Positions 33,046-40,040 of a DNA stretch of 47,459 nucleotides are shown piece after piece (within the stretch, counting starts at the first letter, position 1; every line of letters starts with the position of its first letter). Origin of the DNA: Variovorax sp. KK3. Its GTDB lineage: Bacteria; Pseudomonadota; Gammaproteobacteria; Burkholderiales; Burkholderiaceae_C. A program made the position numbers and the translations under genes. The notes beneath the pieces were generated by a model. The model saw nothing but the letters and a program-made list of their open reading frames with translations, made no database searches and had not been told where the DNA came from. Location: positions 1 through 47,459 of the forward strand of contig NZ_LYVO01000055.1 of assembly GCF_001984055.1 (NCBI RefSeq), in the 5' to 3' direction.

Positions 33046-34038
33046 TTGTCAATTCCCCCCGCCGATACCTCCCCCGCCTCCGCCGTTCTCAGCCTTATCG
33101 CGGAAGACATGAAAGGCGTCGACCGCGTCATCGCCCAACGTCTGGACACAGGCGTGCCATTGGTACGACAAGTGTCCCAATACATCATTTCAGCCGGCGG
33201 CAAGCGGCTGCGGCCGGCGCTGTTGTTGCTGATGGCAGGGGCGCTCGGCTATCAGGGCGAGCAGCGCTTCAACCTGGCTGCGGTGGTCGAATTCATCCAC
33301 ACCGCCACCTTGCTGCACGACGACGTGGTCGACGAGTCGACGTTGCGGCGCGGCCGGCCTACGGCCAACGAGTCCTTCGGGAACCCGGCCAGCGTGCTCG
33401 TCGGAGATTTTTTGTACTCCCGAGCGTTCCAGATGATGCTGGACGCTCACGATATCCGGGTGATGGAAATCCTCGCGGAGGCCACCAACGTGATCGCCGA
33501 GGGTGAGGTGCTGCAACTGATGAACATGCACGACGCCTCGCTCGACGAGGAAGCGTACCTGCGCGTCATCCGTTCGAAGACGGCCAAGCTGTTCGAAGCC
33601 AGCACCCGGCTCGCCGCAGTGCTCGCCACCGTCGCACCCGACGTAGAGGAAGCCTGCGCGGCGTACGGCCAGGCACTGGGTACTGCATTTCAGGTCATCG
33701 ACGACGTACTCGACTACGCCGGCGATGCCAGCGAGACAGGCAAGAACGTGGGCGACGACCTGCGCGAGGGCAAGACGACGCTGCCTTTGATCCTCGCCAT
33801 GCAACGCGGCACGCCTGCCCAGCGCGACTTGATCCGCTCCGCCATCGAAGCTGGAGACACCACGCAGCTGCCGCAAATCGTCGCGATCGTCCGCGAAACA
33901 GGCGCGCTGGAAGCGACGCGCGAAGCCGCCGCATCCGAGGCGCAGCGCGCGATCGATGCGTTGACCGGCTTTCCGTCGAATTCGTACGCCGCGGGTTTGC
34001 TACAATTAGCGGCTCAGTTGCTTGAGCGACGCGCCTGA
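33046..34038 (+). CDS. ispB: Polyprenyl (octaprenyl) diphosphate synthase
   Basis: A 330-residue trans-prenyltransferase that elongates farnesyl diphosphate to the ubiquinone side-chain precursor. The first Asp-rich motif is in LLHDDVVDES near residue 90. The second is in DDVLDYAGDASETGKNVGDDL near 220 (only its order is given). The TTG at 33046 is the most likely start, because conserved family residues (SLIAEDMKGVDRVI) begin before the first internal ATG at 33109. ispB supplies the isoprenoid used by the ubiquinone genes at 2-6 kb. E. coli IspB (323) is similar in length and likewise next to rplU. Confidence 0.92.
   Translation: MSIPPADTSPASAVLSLIAEDMKGVDRVIAQRLDTGVPLVRQVSQYIISAGGKRLRPALLLLMAGALGYQGEQRFNLAAVVEFIHTATLLHDDVVDESTLRRGRPTANESFGNPASVLVGDFLYSRAFQMMLDAHDIRVMEILAEATNVIAEGEVLQLMNMHDASLDEEAYLRVIRSKTAKLFEASTRLAAVLATVAPDVEEACAAYGQALGTAFQVIDDVLDYAGDASETGKNVGDDLREGKTTLPLILAMQRGTPAQRDLIRSAIEAGDTTQLPQIVAIVRETGALEATREAAASEAQRAIDALTGFPSNSYAAGLLQLAAQLLERRA
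33998..34006 (+). promoter_or_regulatory. Putative tRNA-Pro promoter inside the ispB 3' end
   Basis: TGCTACAAT is an extended -10 located within the last codons of ispB, 82 bases upstream of the tRNA. Such tRNA promoters often lie in the preceding gene. No good -35 at 17 bases. Confidence 0.45.
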
Positions 34039-34087
34039 TACCTCACGACAGTGAGGCACAACGGCCAATTCCCTTTCTCGCAACAAT

Positions 34088-34164
34088 CGGGGTGTAGCTT
34101 AGCCTGGTAGAGCGCTACGTTCGGGACGTAGAGGCCGGAGGTTCGAATCCTCTCACCCCGACCA
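34088..34164 (+). tRNA. tRNA-Pro (anticodon CGG)
   Basis: A 77-base tRNA. The acceptor stem CGGGGTG pairs with CACCCCG, discriminator A and an encoded CCA follow. The anticodon stem ctacg/cgtag encloses the loop TTCGGGA, giving anticodon CGG for codon CCG. The T-arm carries GGTTCGAATCC. CCG is a frequent Pro codon in this GC-rich genome. It stands alone downstream of ispB. Confidence 0.97.
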
Positions 34165-34210
34165 GTTTTCCTTTTCAAATCACAGACCGAAGCCATCGCG
34201 GCAACGGCCC

Positions 34211-34230
34211 GCGTATGAGCAGTCATACGC
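34211..34230. repeat. Perfect 8-bp inverted repeat downstream of tRNA-Pro
   Basis: gcgtatga and tcatacgc are perfectly complementary around the 4-base centre gcag. It lies 47 bases after the tRNA and 127 before the DUF2277 gene. No T-run follows, so it is more like an operator or RNA hairpin than an intrinsic terminator. Confidence 0.65.
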
Positions 34231-34356
34231 ACACGAGCCCGCTCCTGCAGGCTTCGCGGCACTCCATTCGGGCCCACGTGCCGCCGCTCCGCAAATCTTT
34301 TGACACTGGACGCAGAGGCAGCCCCGATGCAACACTGCGGCCTTCACGGAGCGACC

Positions 34357-34626
34357 ATGTGCAGAAGCATCAAGACACTCTTCAACTTCGAGCCTCCCGC
34401 CACCGATGACGAGGTACGCGCGGCGTCCCTGCAGTTCGTGCGCAAGCTCAGCGGTTTCAACATCCCGTCGAGGGCCAACGAGGCCGCATTCGATCGCGCC
34501 GTCGACGACATCGCAAGCATCGCACGGGTGCTGATCGATTCGCTGGTCACCACGGCCGATCCACGTGATCGCGAGGTCGAGGCAGAGCGCGCACGCGCCC
34601 GGTCTGCCATCCGTTTCGGCGCCTGA
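34357..34626 (+). CDS. DUF2277-domain protein
   Basis: An 89-residue protein starting MCRSIKTLFNFEPPATDDE, the DUF2277 signature. The rest is helical, with ASLQFVRKLSGFNIPSRAN and a charged C-terminus ending in ARSAIRFGA. The family is small and conserved across proteobacteria and actinobacteria, with no known function. The ATG at 34357 is used because it begins exactly at the family N-terminus. It ends 12 bases before the thioesterase gene, so the two are probably co-transcribed. Confidence 0.88.
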   Translation: MCRSIKTLFNFEPPATDDEVRAASLQFVRKLSGFNIPSRANEAAFDRAVDDIASIARVLIDSLVTTADPRDREVEAERARARSAIRFGA

Positions 34627-34638
34627 TCGCGAACCACC

Positions 34639-35052
34639 ATGACATCACCCATGCCTTCGATCGAAGACGTCCAGCGCATCCTCGACCCGACCTTTCCCGG
34701 CTTGATGGGCATCCGTCTGCTGGTGCTCGAACCGGAGCGGGTCGTCGCCGAACTCAAGGTGCGCCCCGATCTGTGCACCACCGGCGGCATCCTGCACGGC
34801 GGCGCCTACATGGCCTTCGCCGACACGCTCGGCGCAGTGGGCACCTTTATCAACTTGTCGGAGGGCAAGCGCACCACGACGACGGACTCGAGCACCAAAT
34901 TCATCGGCGGCGCGCGTGTCGACACCACGGTTACCGGCGAGAGCGTGGCATTGCACCGGGGCAGGACAACCCAGGTCTGGCAGACCACCATTCGGACCGC
35001 TGAAGGCAAGCTATGCGCCGTGGTGACACAGACACAGCTGGTGATGGATTGA
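34639..35052 (+). CDS. PaaI-type hot-dog thioesterase
   Basis: A 137-residue single hot-dog domain. The segment GGILHGGAYMAFADTLGAV near residues 50-68 contains the HGG motif and the conserved Asp of the 4HBT/PaaI group. SSTKFIGGARVD lies in the second half. It should hydrolyse a small acyl-CoA, with substrate unknown. It follows the DUF2277 gene by 12 bases. Confidence 0.88.
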   Translation: MTSPMPSIEDVQRILDPTFPGLMGIRLLVLEPERVVAELKVRPDLCTTGGILHGGAYMAFADTLGAVGTFINLSEGKRTTTTDSSTKFIGGARVDTTVTGESVALHRGRTTQVWQTTIRTAEGKLCAVVTQTQLVMD

Positions 35053-35161
35053 TGATCCCGCGCGGCCGGGCCGCTGCCTACACTACCCAAGTCGCACCCC
35101 GCGACGAGCCGCCCAGCAAATAGCACGACAACAGATGCGCCGGCCTTGATCCTCGTACAGG

Positions 35162-35169
35162 AAAAGGAG
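35162..35169 (+). promoter_or_regulatory. Ribosome binding site that fixes the GFA-family start
   Basis: AAAAGGAG lies 6 bases before a TTG at 35176. No other candidate start in this frame has such a site, so TTG 35176 is preferred over TTG 35146. Confidence 0.75.
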
Positions 35170-35175
35170 CCTCTC

Positions 35176-35598
35176 TTGTCGAACTTGTCGAACGACCCTC
35201 CCCTCGAAGGCGGCTGCCAGTGCGGCGCCGTGCGCTACCGCATCCAAGGCGAAGCGTTGATGACCGCGCTATGCCACTGCACCACTTGTCGTCGAGCCAA
35301 CGCAGCACCCGCGGTGGCGTGGGCGATGTACGAGGCATCGCAGGTCGAATTTCCTGCGCAGCAGCCCACCGTGTACGAATCGTCGCCCGGTGCACGACGC
35401 AGCTTCTGCGCGCGTTGCGGCACACAGATTTGCTTCACGGCAGACTACATCCCAGGATTGATCGACGTCACGATCGGGAGCTTCGACCAGCCAGAGCGCC
35501 TGGCGCCCGCCATGCACTCGTGGGACTCCAAGCGCCTGCCCTGGGTGCAACTCTCCGACACGCTGCCGCGCCATGCCGAATTCCCGCCGCAGGAATAG
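35176..35598 (+). CDS. GFA-family (CENP-V/GFA fold) zinc protein
   Basis: A 140-residue protein of the glutathione-dependent formaldehyde-activating family fold. Zinc-binding cysteines are seen in GGCQCGAVRY near residue 14, in CHCTTCRRAN near 37 and in CARCGTQIC near 80. Founding members bind glutathione and formaldehyde, but most paralogues have unknown substrates. The TTG start is set by the AAAAGGAG at 35162-35169. It converges on the small lipoprotein gene with 30 bases between. Confidence 0.88.
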   Translation: MSNLSNDPPLEGGCQCGAVRYRIQGEALMTALCHCTTCRRANAAPAVAWAMYEASQVEFPAQQPTVYESSPGARRSFCARCGTQICFTADYIPGLIDVTIGSFDQPERLAPAMHSWDSKRLPWVQLSDTLPRHAEFPPQE

Positions 35599-35628
35599 CG
35601 GCAGGAATCGCACCGCCTGCCGATCCGG

Positions 35629-35847
35629 TCAGTTGCGGTACGGATCGTTCGGACGCCGGTCGTAGCGGTTCGGCACGCCGTCGTTGTCGCGGTCGCGGTC
35701 ATAGCGATTGGGCACGCCGTCTCGGTCGCGATCGCCGTAGCCGTAGTTGGCGCGCGGCGGCGGCCGGCCGCTGTCATACGGAACGGCCACGCAGCCGGCC
35801 AATGTGGCCGACGCCACGATCACCAATGCAAGTGTTGTCTTCATCAT
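35629..35847 (-). CDS. Small lipoprotein with DxDxDG-type repeats
   Basis: A 72-residue protein. The signal MMKTTLALVIVASATLAGC ends in an LAGC lipobox, so a 54-residue mature lipoprotein is predicted. The mature part is two copies of an Asp/Arg-rich unit (DRDGVPNRYDRDRDNDGVPN): DxDxDG-like loops as in thrombospondin type-3 calcium repeats, with a net mixed charge. An AAGGAGA ribosome site lies 7 bases upstream. Function unknown; calcium binding is only a suggestion. Confidence 0.8.
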   Translation of the reverse strand: MMKTTLALVIVASATLAGCVAVPYDSGRPPPRANYGYGDRDRDGVPNRYDRDRDNDGVPNRYDRRPNDPYRN

Positions 35848-36052
35848 CTGATCTCTCCTTGAGTGCGAACGCTGCCATCATCGGCAGGCCTCTTGTCGCA
35901 TCCGTGTCCACCCTTGGCTGATGTGTGAAGCCGGTGACTGGATGTTCATCCATCGTGGCGGCGTGGGCTCAGGCAGCCATCGTCCCGCCCCGCCGTCTGC
36001 AAGTAGGTCGACGCCGCATTCAGGCGTGCCACTGTGGCAAGCTCGCCGCTCC

Positions 36053-38233
36053 ATGACTCGCACACCGCTTCGCCTGCTGGCGATCTGCCTGTTCTCCGCG
36101 CTGACCGGCGCGGCGTCGGCGCTGCCTGAGTTCGAGCAGGTAAGGCGCGAGTTCCGCCCCTCCGATGTCGAAGTACTCGACCGCGACGGCGCGCTGCTGC
36201 AGCGCCTGCGCACCGACACCAGCGTACGGCGCGGCCGCTGGACGGCGCTGGCCGAGGTTTCGCCGGCCCTGCGCACCGCGATGGTCCTGAGCGAAGACAA
36301 GCGCTTCTACGAACACAGTGGTGTCGATTGGCGCGCCGTGTCGGCCGCCGCGTGGGGCAACCTCTGGAACACGCGCACACGCGGCGCCTCGACTATCACC
36401 ATGCAACTGGCCGGCCTGCTCGACGACGAACTGCGCCGAGGAAGCGGCGGCCGAGACCTCGCCCAGAAACTCGGCCAGAGCGTTGCGGCGCAACGGCTCG
36501 AGCGGCAATGGCGCAAGGACCAGATACTCGAGGCCTATCTCAACACGGTGCCCTTCCGCGGCGAAATCGTCGGCATCGATGCGCTGTCGCGCACGCTCTT
36601 CGGAAAAGCCCCACACGGGCTGGACACACGCGAGGCGGCGTTGGCGGCAGCGCTGGTGCGGGCGCCTAACGCGAAGATTGCACTCGTGGCCCAGCGCGCC
36701 TGCGAGGTGCTGCGGACCATGGAGCCTGCGACGAAGCCGGATTGCGCCGTGCTGGACATGTTCGCCAGCGCGGCGCTGCAACGCAGGGCCTTCGACGCGA
36801 GCGAGGGCATCGCGCCGCACCTGGCGCGAAAAGCGCTGAAGGAAGCGAAGGCCGCCGCGACGCCGGCCGCCGGAGACATCCGCACCACGCTGCGTGCGCC
36901 GGTCCAGCGTTTCGCGCTCACCACTCTGCAGCGCCATCTCCGCGAACTGCGCGGCCGCAACGTCGAAGACGGCGCCCTGGTCGTGCTCGACAACGCCAGC
37001 GGCGACGTGCTGGCCTGGGTCGGCTCGTCCGGCGAGCTGAGCCGCGCCGCAGAGGTCGACGGCGTGCTGGCGCAGCGCCAGCCAGGCTCCACGCTCAAGC
37101 CGTTGCTCTACGCGCAGGCCATCGCCGAACGGCGGCTCACGGCTGCCTCGCTGCTCGACGACTCGTCGGCCCAGATCAGCACGGCGAGCGGCCTGTACAT
37201 CCCGCAGAACTACGACCGGCAATTCAAGGGCCTGGTCTCGGTGCGCACCGCGCTCGCGGCCTCGCTCAACGTGCCGGCGGTGCGGACGCTGGTGATGGTG
37301 TCGCCCGACGCTTTCGCGCGACAACTGCGCACGGCCGGGTTGACGCTGGGTCAGAGCGGCGATTACTACGGGTACAGCCTGGCGCTGGGAAGTGCGGAGG
37401 TGTCGCTGCTCGGCTTGACGAATGCGTATCGGACGATGGCGAATGGCGGGCTGGTCGGAGAAACGCACCTCCTGCCGGCGCCCCCGCCCCCATCCTGGCC
37501 TTCCCCCAGCGGGGGAAGGAGCAATAGCCCGGTCATCGACCCGCGTGCGGCCTTCATCGTGGGCGACATCCTCAGCGACGGCAACGCGCGCGCGCGCACC
37601 TTCGGGCTCGACAGCGTGCTCGGCACCCGCTTCTGGTCTGCCGTGAAGACCGGCACCAGCAAGGACATGCGCGACAACTGGGCCGTCGGCTGGTCGGAGC
37701 GCTACACCGTGGGCGTGTGGATCGGCAACGCGAGCGGCGCGCCGATGTGGGACGTGAGCGGCACCAGCGGCGCCGCGCCGGTGTGGGCCGAGCTGATGGG
37801 ATTCTTGCACCGCCGCGAAGCCAGCCGCGCCCCGGCCGCGCCGCCGGGCCTGGTGCGGCAGCGCGTGCGATTCGGCGACGAGCTGGAGGCCGCCAGAGAA
37901 GAATGGTTCATCGCCGGCACAGAGCAGTCCGTGTTCGACCTGCCTTCCAAGGCCACCGCAGAAGGCGTGCCGCGCATCACCGCACCGGCCGACGGCACCA
38001 TCATCGCGCTCGACCCAGACATCCCCCCGCGCCACCAGCGCGTGCGCTTCGAGGCAGACGGCGGCAGCGTGCAGTGGCGCCTCGACGGCAAGCCCTTCGC
38101 GCGCGGCGGCAGCGCCCAGTGGCTGCCATGGCCTGGACGGCACGTGGTGGAGCTGGCCGATGCGCAGGGCAAGGTCATCGACCAAGTACGGCTCGAAGTG
38201 CGCGGCGCGGGCATACGGCGCGCGGCCAGGTAG
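36053..38233 (+). CDS. pbpC: Penicillin-binding protein 1C
   Basis: A 726-residue bifunctional PBP. Signal/anchor is about 1-23. The glycosyltransferase domain covers about 40-220 with VLSEDKRFYEHSGVDW and GASTITMQLAG. The transpeptidase covers about 270-580: SxxK is in PGSTLKPLLYAQA, SxN in ASLNVPAVR and KTG in AVKTGTSKDMRDNW. The C-terminal 90 residues form a BiPBP_C beta-domain (ITAPADGTIIALDPDIP). The ATG at 36053 starts the signal peptide. Codons at about 37478-37530 are an in-frame palindromic insert of Pro/Ser/Gly residues. PBP1C often stands next to an alpha-2-macroglobulin gene; none is seen here. Confidence 0.93.
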   Translation: MTRTPLRLLAICLFSALTGAASALPEFEQVRREFRPSDVEVLDRDGALLQRLRTDTSVRRGRWTALAEVSPALRTAMVLSEDKRFYEHSGVDWRAVSAAAWGNLWNTRTRGASTITMQLAGLLDDELRRGSGGRDLAQKLGQSVAAQRLERQWRKDQILEAYLNTVPFRGEIVGIDALSRTLFGKAPHGLDTREAALAAALVRAPNAKIALVAQRACEVLRTMEPATKPDCAVLDMFASAALQRRAFDASEGIAPHLARKALKEAKAAATPAAGDIRTTLRAPVQRFALTTLQRHLRELRGRNVEDGALVVLDNASGDVLAWVGSSGELSRAAEVDGVLAQRQPGSTLKPLLYAQAIAERRLTAASLLDDSSAQISTASGLYIPQNYDRQFKGLVSVRTALAASLNVPAVRTLVMVSPDAFARQLRTAGLTLGQSGDYYGYSLALGSAEVSLLGLTNAYRTMANGGLVGETHLLPAPPPPSWPSPSGGRSNSPVIDPRAAFIVGDILSDGNARARTFGLDSVLGTRFWSAVKTGTSKDMRDNWAVGWSERYTVGVWIGNASGAPMWDVSGTSGAAPVWAELMGFLHRREASRAPAAPPGLVRQRVRFGDELEAAREEWFIAGTEQSVFDLPSKATAEGVPRITAPADGTIIALDPDIPPRHQRVRFEADGGSVQWRLDGKPFARGGSAQWLPWPGRHVVELADAQGKVIDQVRLEVRGAGIRRAAR
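37499..37519. repeat. Perfect palindrome inserted in frame in pbpC
   Basis: The arms ccttccccc and gggggaagg are perfect 9-bp complements around the loop agc. It is embedded in C-rich flanks typical of intergenic repeat elements of this lineage. It encodes a Pro/Ser/Gly-rich loop between the GGLVGETHLL and PVIDPRAAFIVGDIL segments of the transpeptidase domain. Confidence 0.75.
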
Positions 38234-38301
38234 CAAAAATCCCCGTCACGCACAATGCGTCGCTTCACGCGCCCGCATCGACCACGAAAGGAGACATCGC
38301 A

Positions 38302-39051
38302 ATGACCACTGTCCACCAGCCAGCCACCCTGGGCCTCATCGTCCCACCTGCCGCTGGCCTCGTGCCGATCGACGGCGAGGCGCTCTACGGCGATCGCGAC
38401 ATCCGCTTCATCGCGCGCGGCCTGGGCATCCCGGGCATTTCGCCCGAGGGGTTCGACACCGTGGTCGACCGCATCCTCGCGCTGGCGGTCGAGCTGCGCG
38501 ACGCCGGTGCGCAGGCGGTATCGCTGATGGGCACCTCGCTGAGCTTCTACCGCGGCCTTGAATTCACCCATGCGCTGCGCGACCGCATGCAGCAAGCCAC
38601 CGGCCTGCCCTGCACCACCATGAGCCACGCCATCGTCGAGAGCCTTCGCACCATGGGCATCAAACGTGTGGCGGTGGCCACTGCCTACATCGACACGCTG
38701 AACCAGCGCCTGGTGGCGTACCTCGCGAGCTGCGGCATCACCGTCACGCACATCGAGGGACTGTCGATCACCGGCGTGGAAGAAGTGGGCCGGGTCGATG
38801 CCGACACGCTGATGGCGCTGGCCGAGCGCACCTTCGCGGCGGACCGCTCGGCCCAGGGCCTGCTGATCTCGTGCGGCGGCCTGCTCACGCTCGACATCCA
38901 TGTGCCGCTGGAGCAGAAGCTCGGCATCCCCGTCACCTCCAGTTCGCCGGCCGGGTTCTGGGACCTGGTGCGCGCCGGCGGCCTCGACGCCGCATCGCCG
39001 GGCCACGGCCGGCTCTTCGAGCTCGAGTCCCCGCTTGAACGAGCCGCTTGA
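38302..39051 (+). CDS. Arylmalonate decarboxylase-like enzyme (Asp/Glu racemase superfamily)
   Basis: A 249-residue protein strongly resembling arylmalonate decarboxylase (AMDase) of Bordetella. IVPPAAGLVP, SLMGTSLSFYRG, GLPCTTMS, ATAYID, SCGGLLTLD and SSSPAGFWD all recur in order. AMDase uses one catalytic Cys and an oxyanion pocket to decarboxylate alpha-substituted malonates without cofactor. Here the Cys is C191. The pocket residues correspond to T78, S79, Y129 and C191-G193. G77 stands where racemases of the superfamily carry a second Cys, which argues for decarboxylase rather than racemase activity. AAAGGAGA lies 6 bases before the ATG. It opens the cluster with LysR, enolase-superfamily, Bug and FMN-dehydrogenase genes. 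The true substrate is unknown. Confidence 0.87.
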   Translation: MTTVHQPATLGLIVPPAAGLVPIDGEALYGDRDIRFIARGLGIPGISPEGFDTVVDRILALAVELRDAGAQAVSLMGTSLSFYRGLEFTHALRDRMQQATGLPCTTMSHAIVESLRTMGIKRVAVATAYIDTLNQRLVAYLASCGITVTHIEGLSITGVEEVGRVDADTLMALAERTFAADRSAQGLLISCGGLLTLDIHVPLEQKLGIPVTSSSPAGFWDLVRAGGLDAASPGHGRLFELESPLERAA

Positions 39052-39925
39052 CCTGGCGACGCTGCGCGTGGTCGTGGCGGCGGCGGAGCTCGGCTCCATC
39101 AGCGCTGCCGGCGACCGGTTGCAACTCGCAGTGGCCGCCGCCAGCGCGCGCATCACGGCCTTGGAAGAAGCGCTGGGCCTGCGCGTCTTCGAGCGTTCGT
39201 CGCGCGGCGTGCGCCTCACGCCGGCCGGCCAGATGCTGGTGCGGCGCGGCCGCGAGATCCTGGCCGACGCCGACCGGCTCTCGGTCGACCTGCACGACTA
39301 TGCGCGGGGACTGCAAGGGCATGTGCGCCTGGTGGCCAACGCGTCGGCCATGCTGGAGGTGCTGCCGGCCAAGCTCGACGGCATGGCGCGCGCGCATCCG
39401 CTGATCCGCATCGACGTGGCCGAGCACGGCAGCCACGACATTCCGCTGCTGCTGCTCGAAGGGCGCGCCGACCTGGGCATCGTCGACATGGCGCATGCGC
39501 CGCACGGCATCACGCTGACCGACTGCTTTTCCGACACGCTGGTGCTGGTGGTCGCGGCCGGCCATGCGATGGCGGGGGCGCGGCCGGTGTCGCTGGAGGA
39601 TGCGCTGGACGAAGACTTCATCACGCTGAACGACGGCACGGCGCTGTCCGCGCGCCTCATGCGTTCGGCCTCGCAGGCCGGCAAGGCGCTGAAAGTCCGC
39701 ATGCAGATGCGCAGCTTCGATGCGGTATGTCGCATGGTCGCCGGCGGACTGGGCGTGACGGTGCTGCCGCTGCAGGCCATCGGCCCCCAACTCGCCAGCC
39801 TGCCGCTGGCAGCGATCGGCCTCACCGATCCCTGGGCAGCGCGCATGCACCGCATCGCGATGCGCAGCGGAGTCGAGCCCGCACCGGCCACGCTGACGCT
39901 GATCGATTTCCTGCGCCGGACCTGA
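39035..39925 (+). CDS. LysR-family transcriptional regulator
   Basis: A 296-residue LysR regulator. The N-terminal winged helix covers about 1-62 (LATLRVVVAAAELGSISAAG, then ASARITALEEALGLRVFERS). The effector domain covers about 90-295, with RVRLTPAG-like linker and a periplasmic-binding-type fold. No ATG fits; a TTG at 39035, 17 bases inside the decarboxylase gene, gives the standard N-terminus. It probably controls the surrounding catabolic genes. LysR genes usually point away from their targets; this one is co-directional and overlaps the first target, which is unusual. Confidence 0.88.
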   Translation: MNEPLDLATLRVVVAAAELGSISAAGDRLQLAVAAASARITALEEALGLRVFERSSRGVRLTPAGQMLVRRGREILADADRLSVDLHDYARGLQGHVRLVANASAMLEVLPAKLDGMARAHPLIRIDVAEHGSHDIPLLLLEGRADLGIVDMAHAPHGITLTDCFSDTLVLVVAAGHAMAGARPVSLEDALDEDFITLNDGTALSARLMRSASQAGKALKVRMQMRSFDAVCRMVAGGLGVTVLPLQAIGPQLASLPLAAIGLTDPWAARMHRIAMRSGVEPAPATLTLIDFLRRT

Positions 39926-39984
39926 GCGGCCTCGGGCAAACCCTCGATTTCGCCGTTCGCGAAAGCAGGCTTCGCGGGGCATGC

Positions 39985-40014
39985 TTGTGAGCGGCGGGCA
40001 CGGCTTTCTAAACT
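39985..40014 (+). promoter_or_regulatory. Putative promoter of the enolase-superfamily gene
   Basis: TTGTGA (39985-39990) and TAAACT (40009-40014) are separated by 18 bases. The start site would be near 40021, about 20 bases before the ATG at 40041. It suggests a second transcript for the MR/Bug/dehydrogenase part, downstream of the LysR gene. Confidence 0.5.
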
Positions 40015-40040
40015 GCGCCCCAGCCCTGGAGACACCCCAC

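Noticed and set aside
34300..34330. A perfect TTGACA at 34300-34305 as a promoter for the DUF2277 gene
   Set aside because: No acceptable -10 box lies 16-18 bases downstream.
35079..35084. TACACT as a -10 for the GFA-family gene
   Set aside because: The nearest -35-like TTGATG is 24 bases away, too far.
35599..35622. Inverted repeat cggcagg/cctgccg between the GFA-family and lipoprotein stops
   Set aside because: A 7-bp stem with a 10-base loop and no T-run on either strand is too weak to call a bidirectional terminator.
38302..39051. Annotation as maleate isomerase, hydantoin racemase or aspartate racemase
   Set aside because: Only one of the two catalytic cysteines is present, and the ordered motif set matches arylmalonate decarboxylase.
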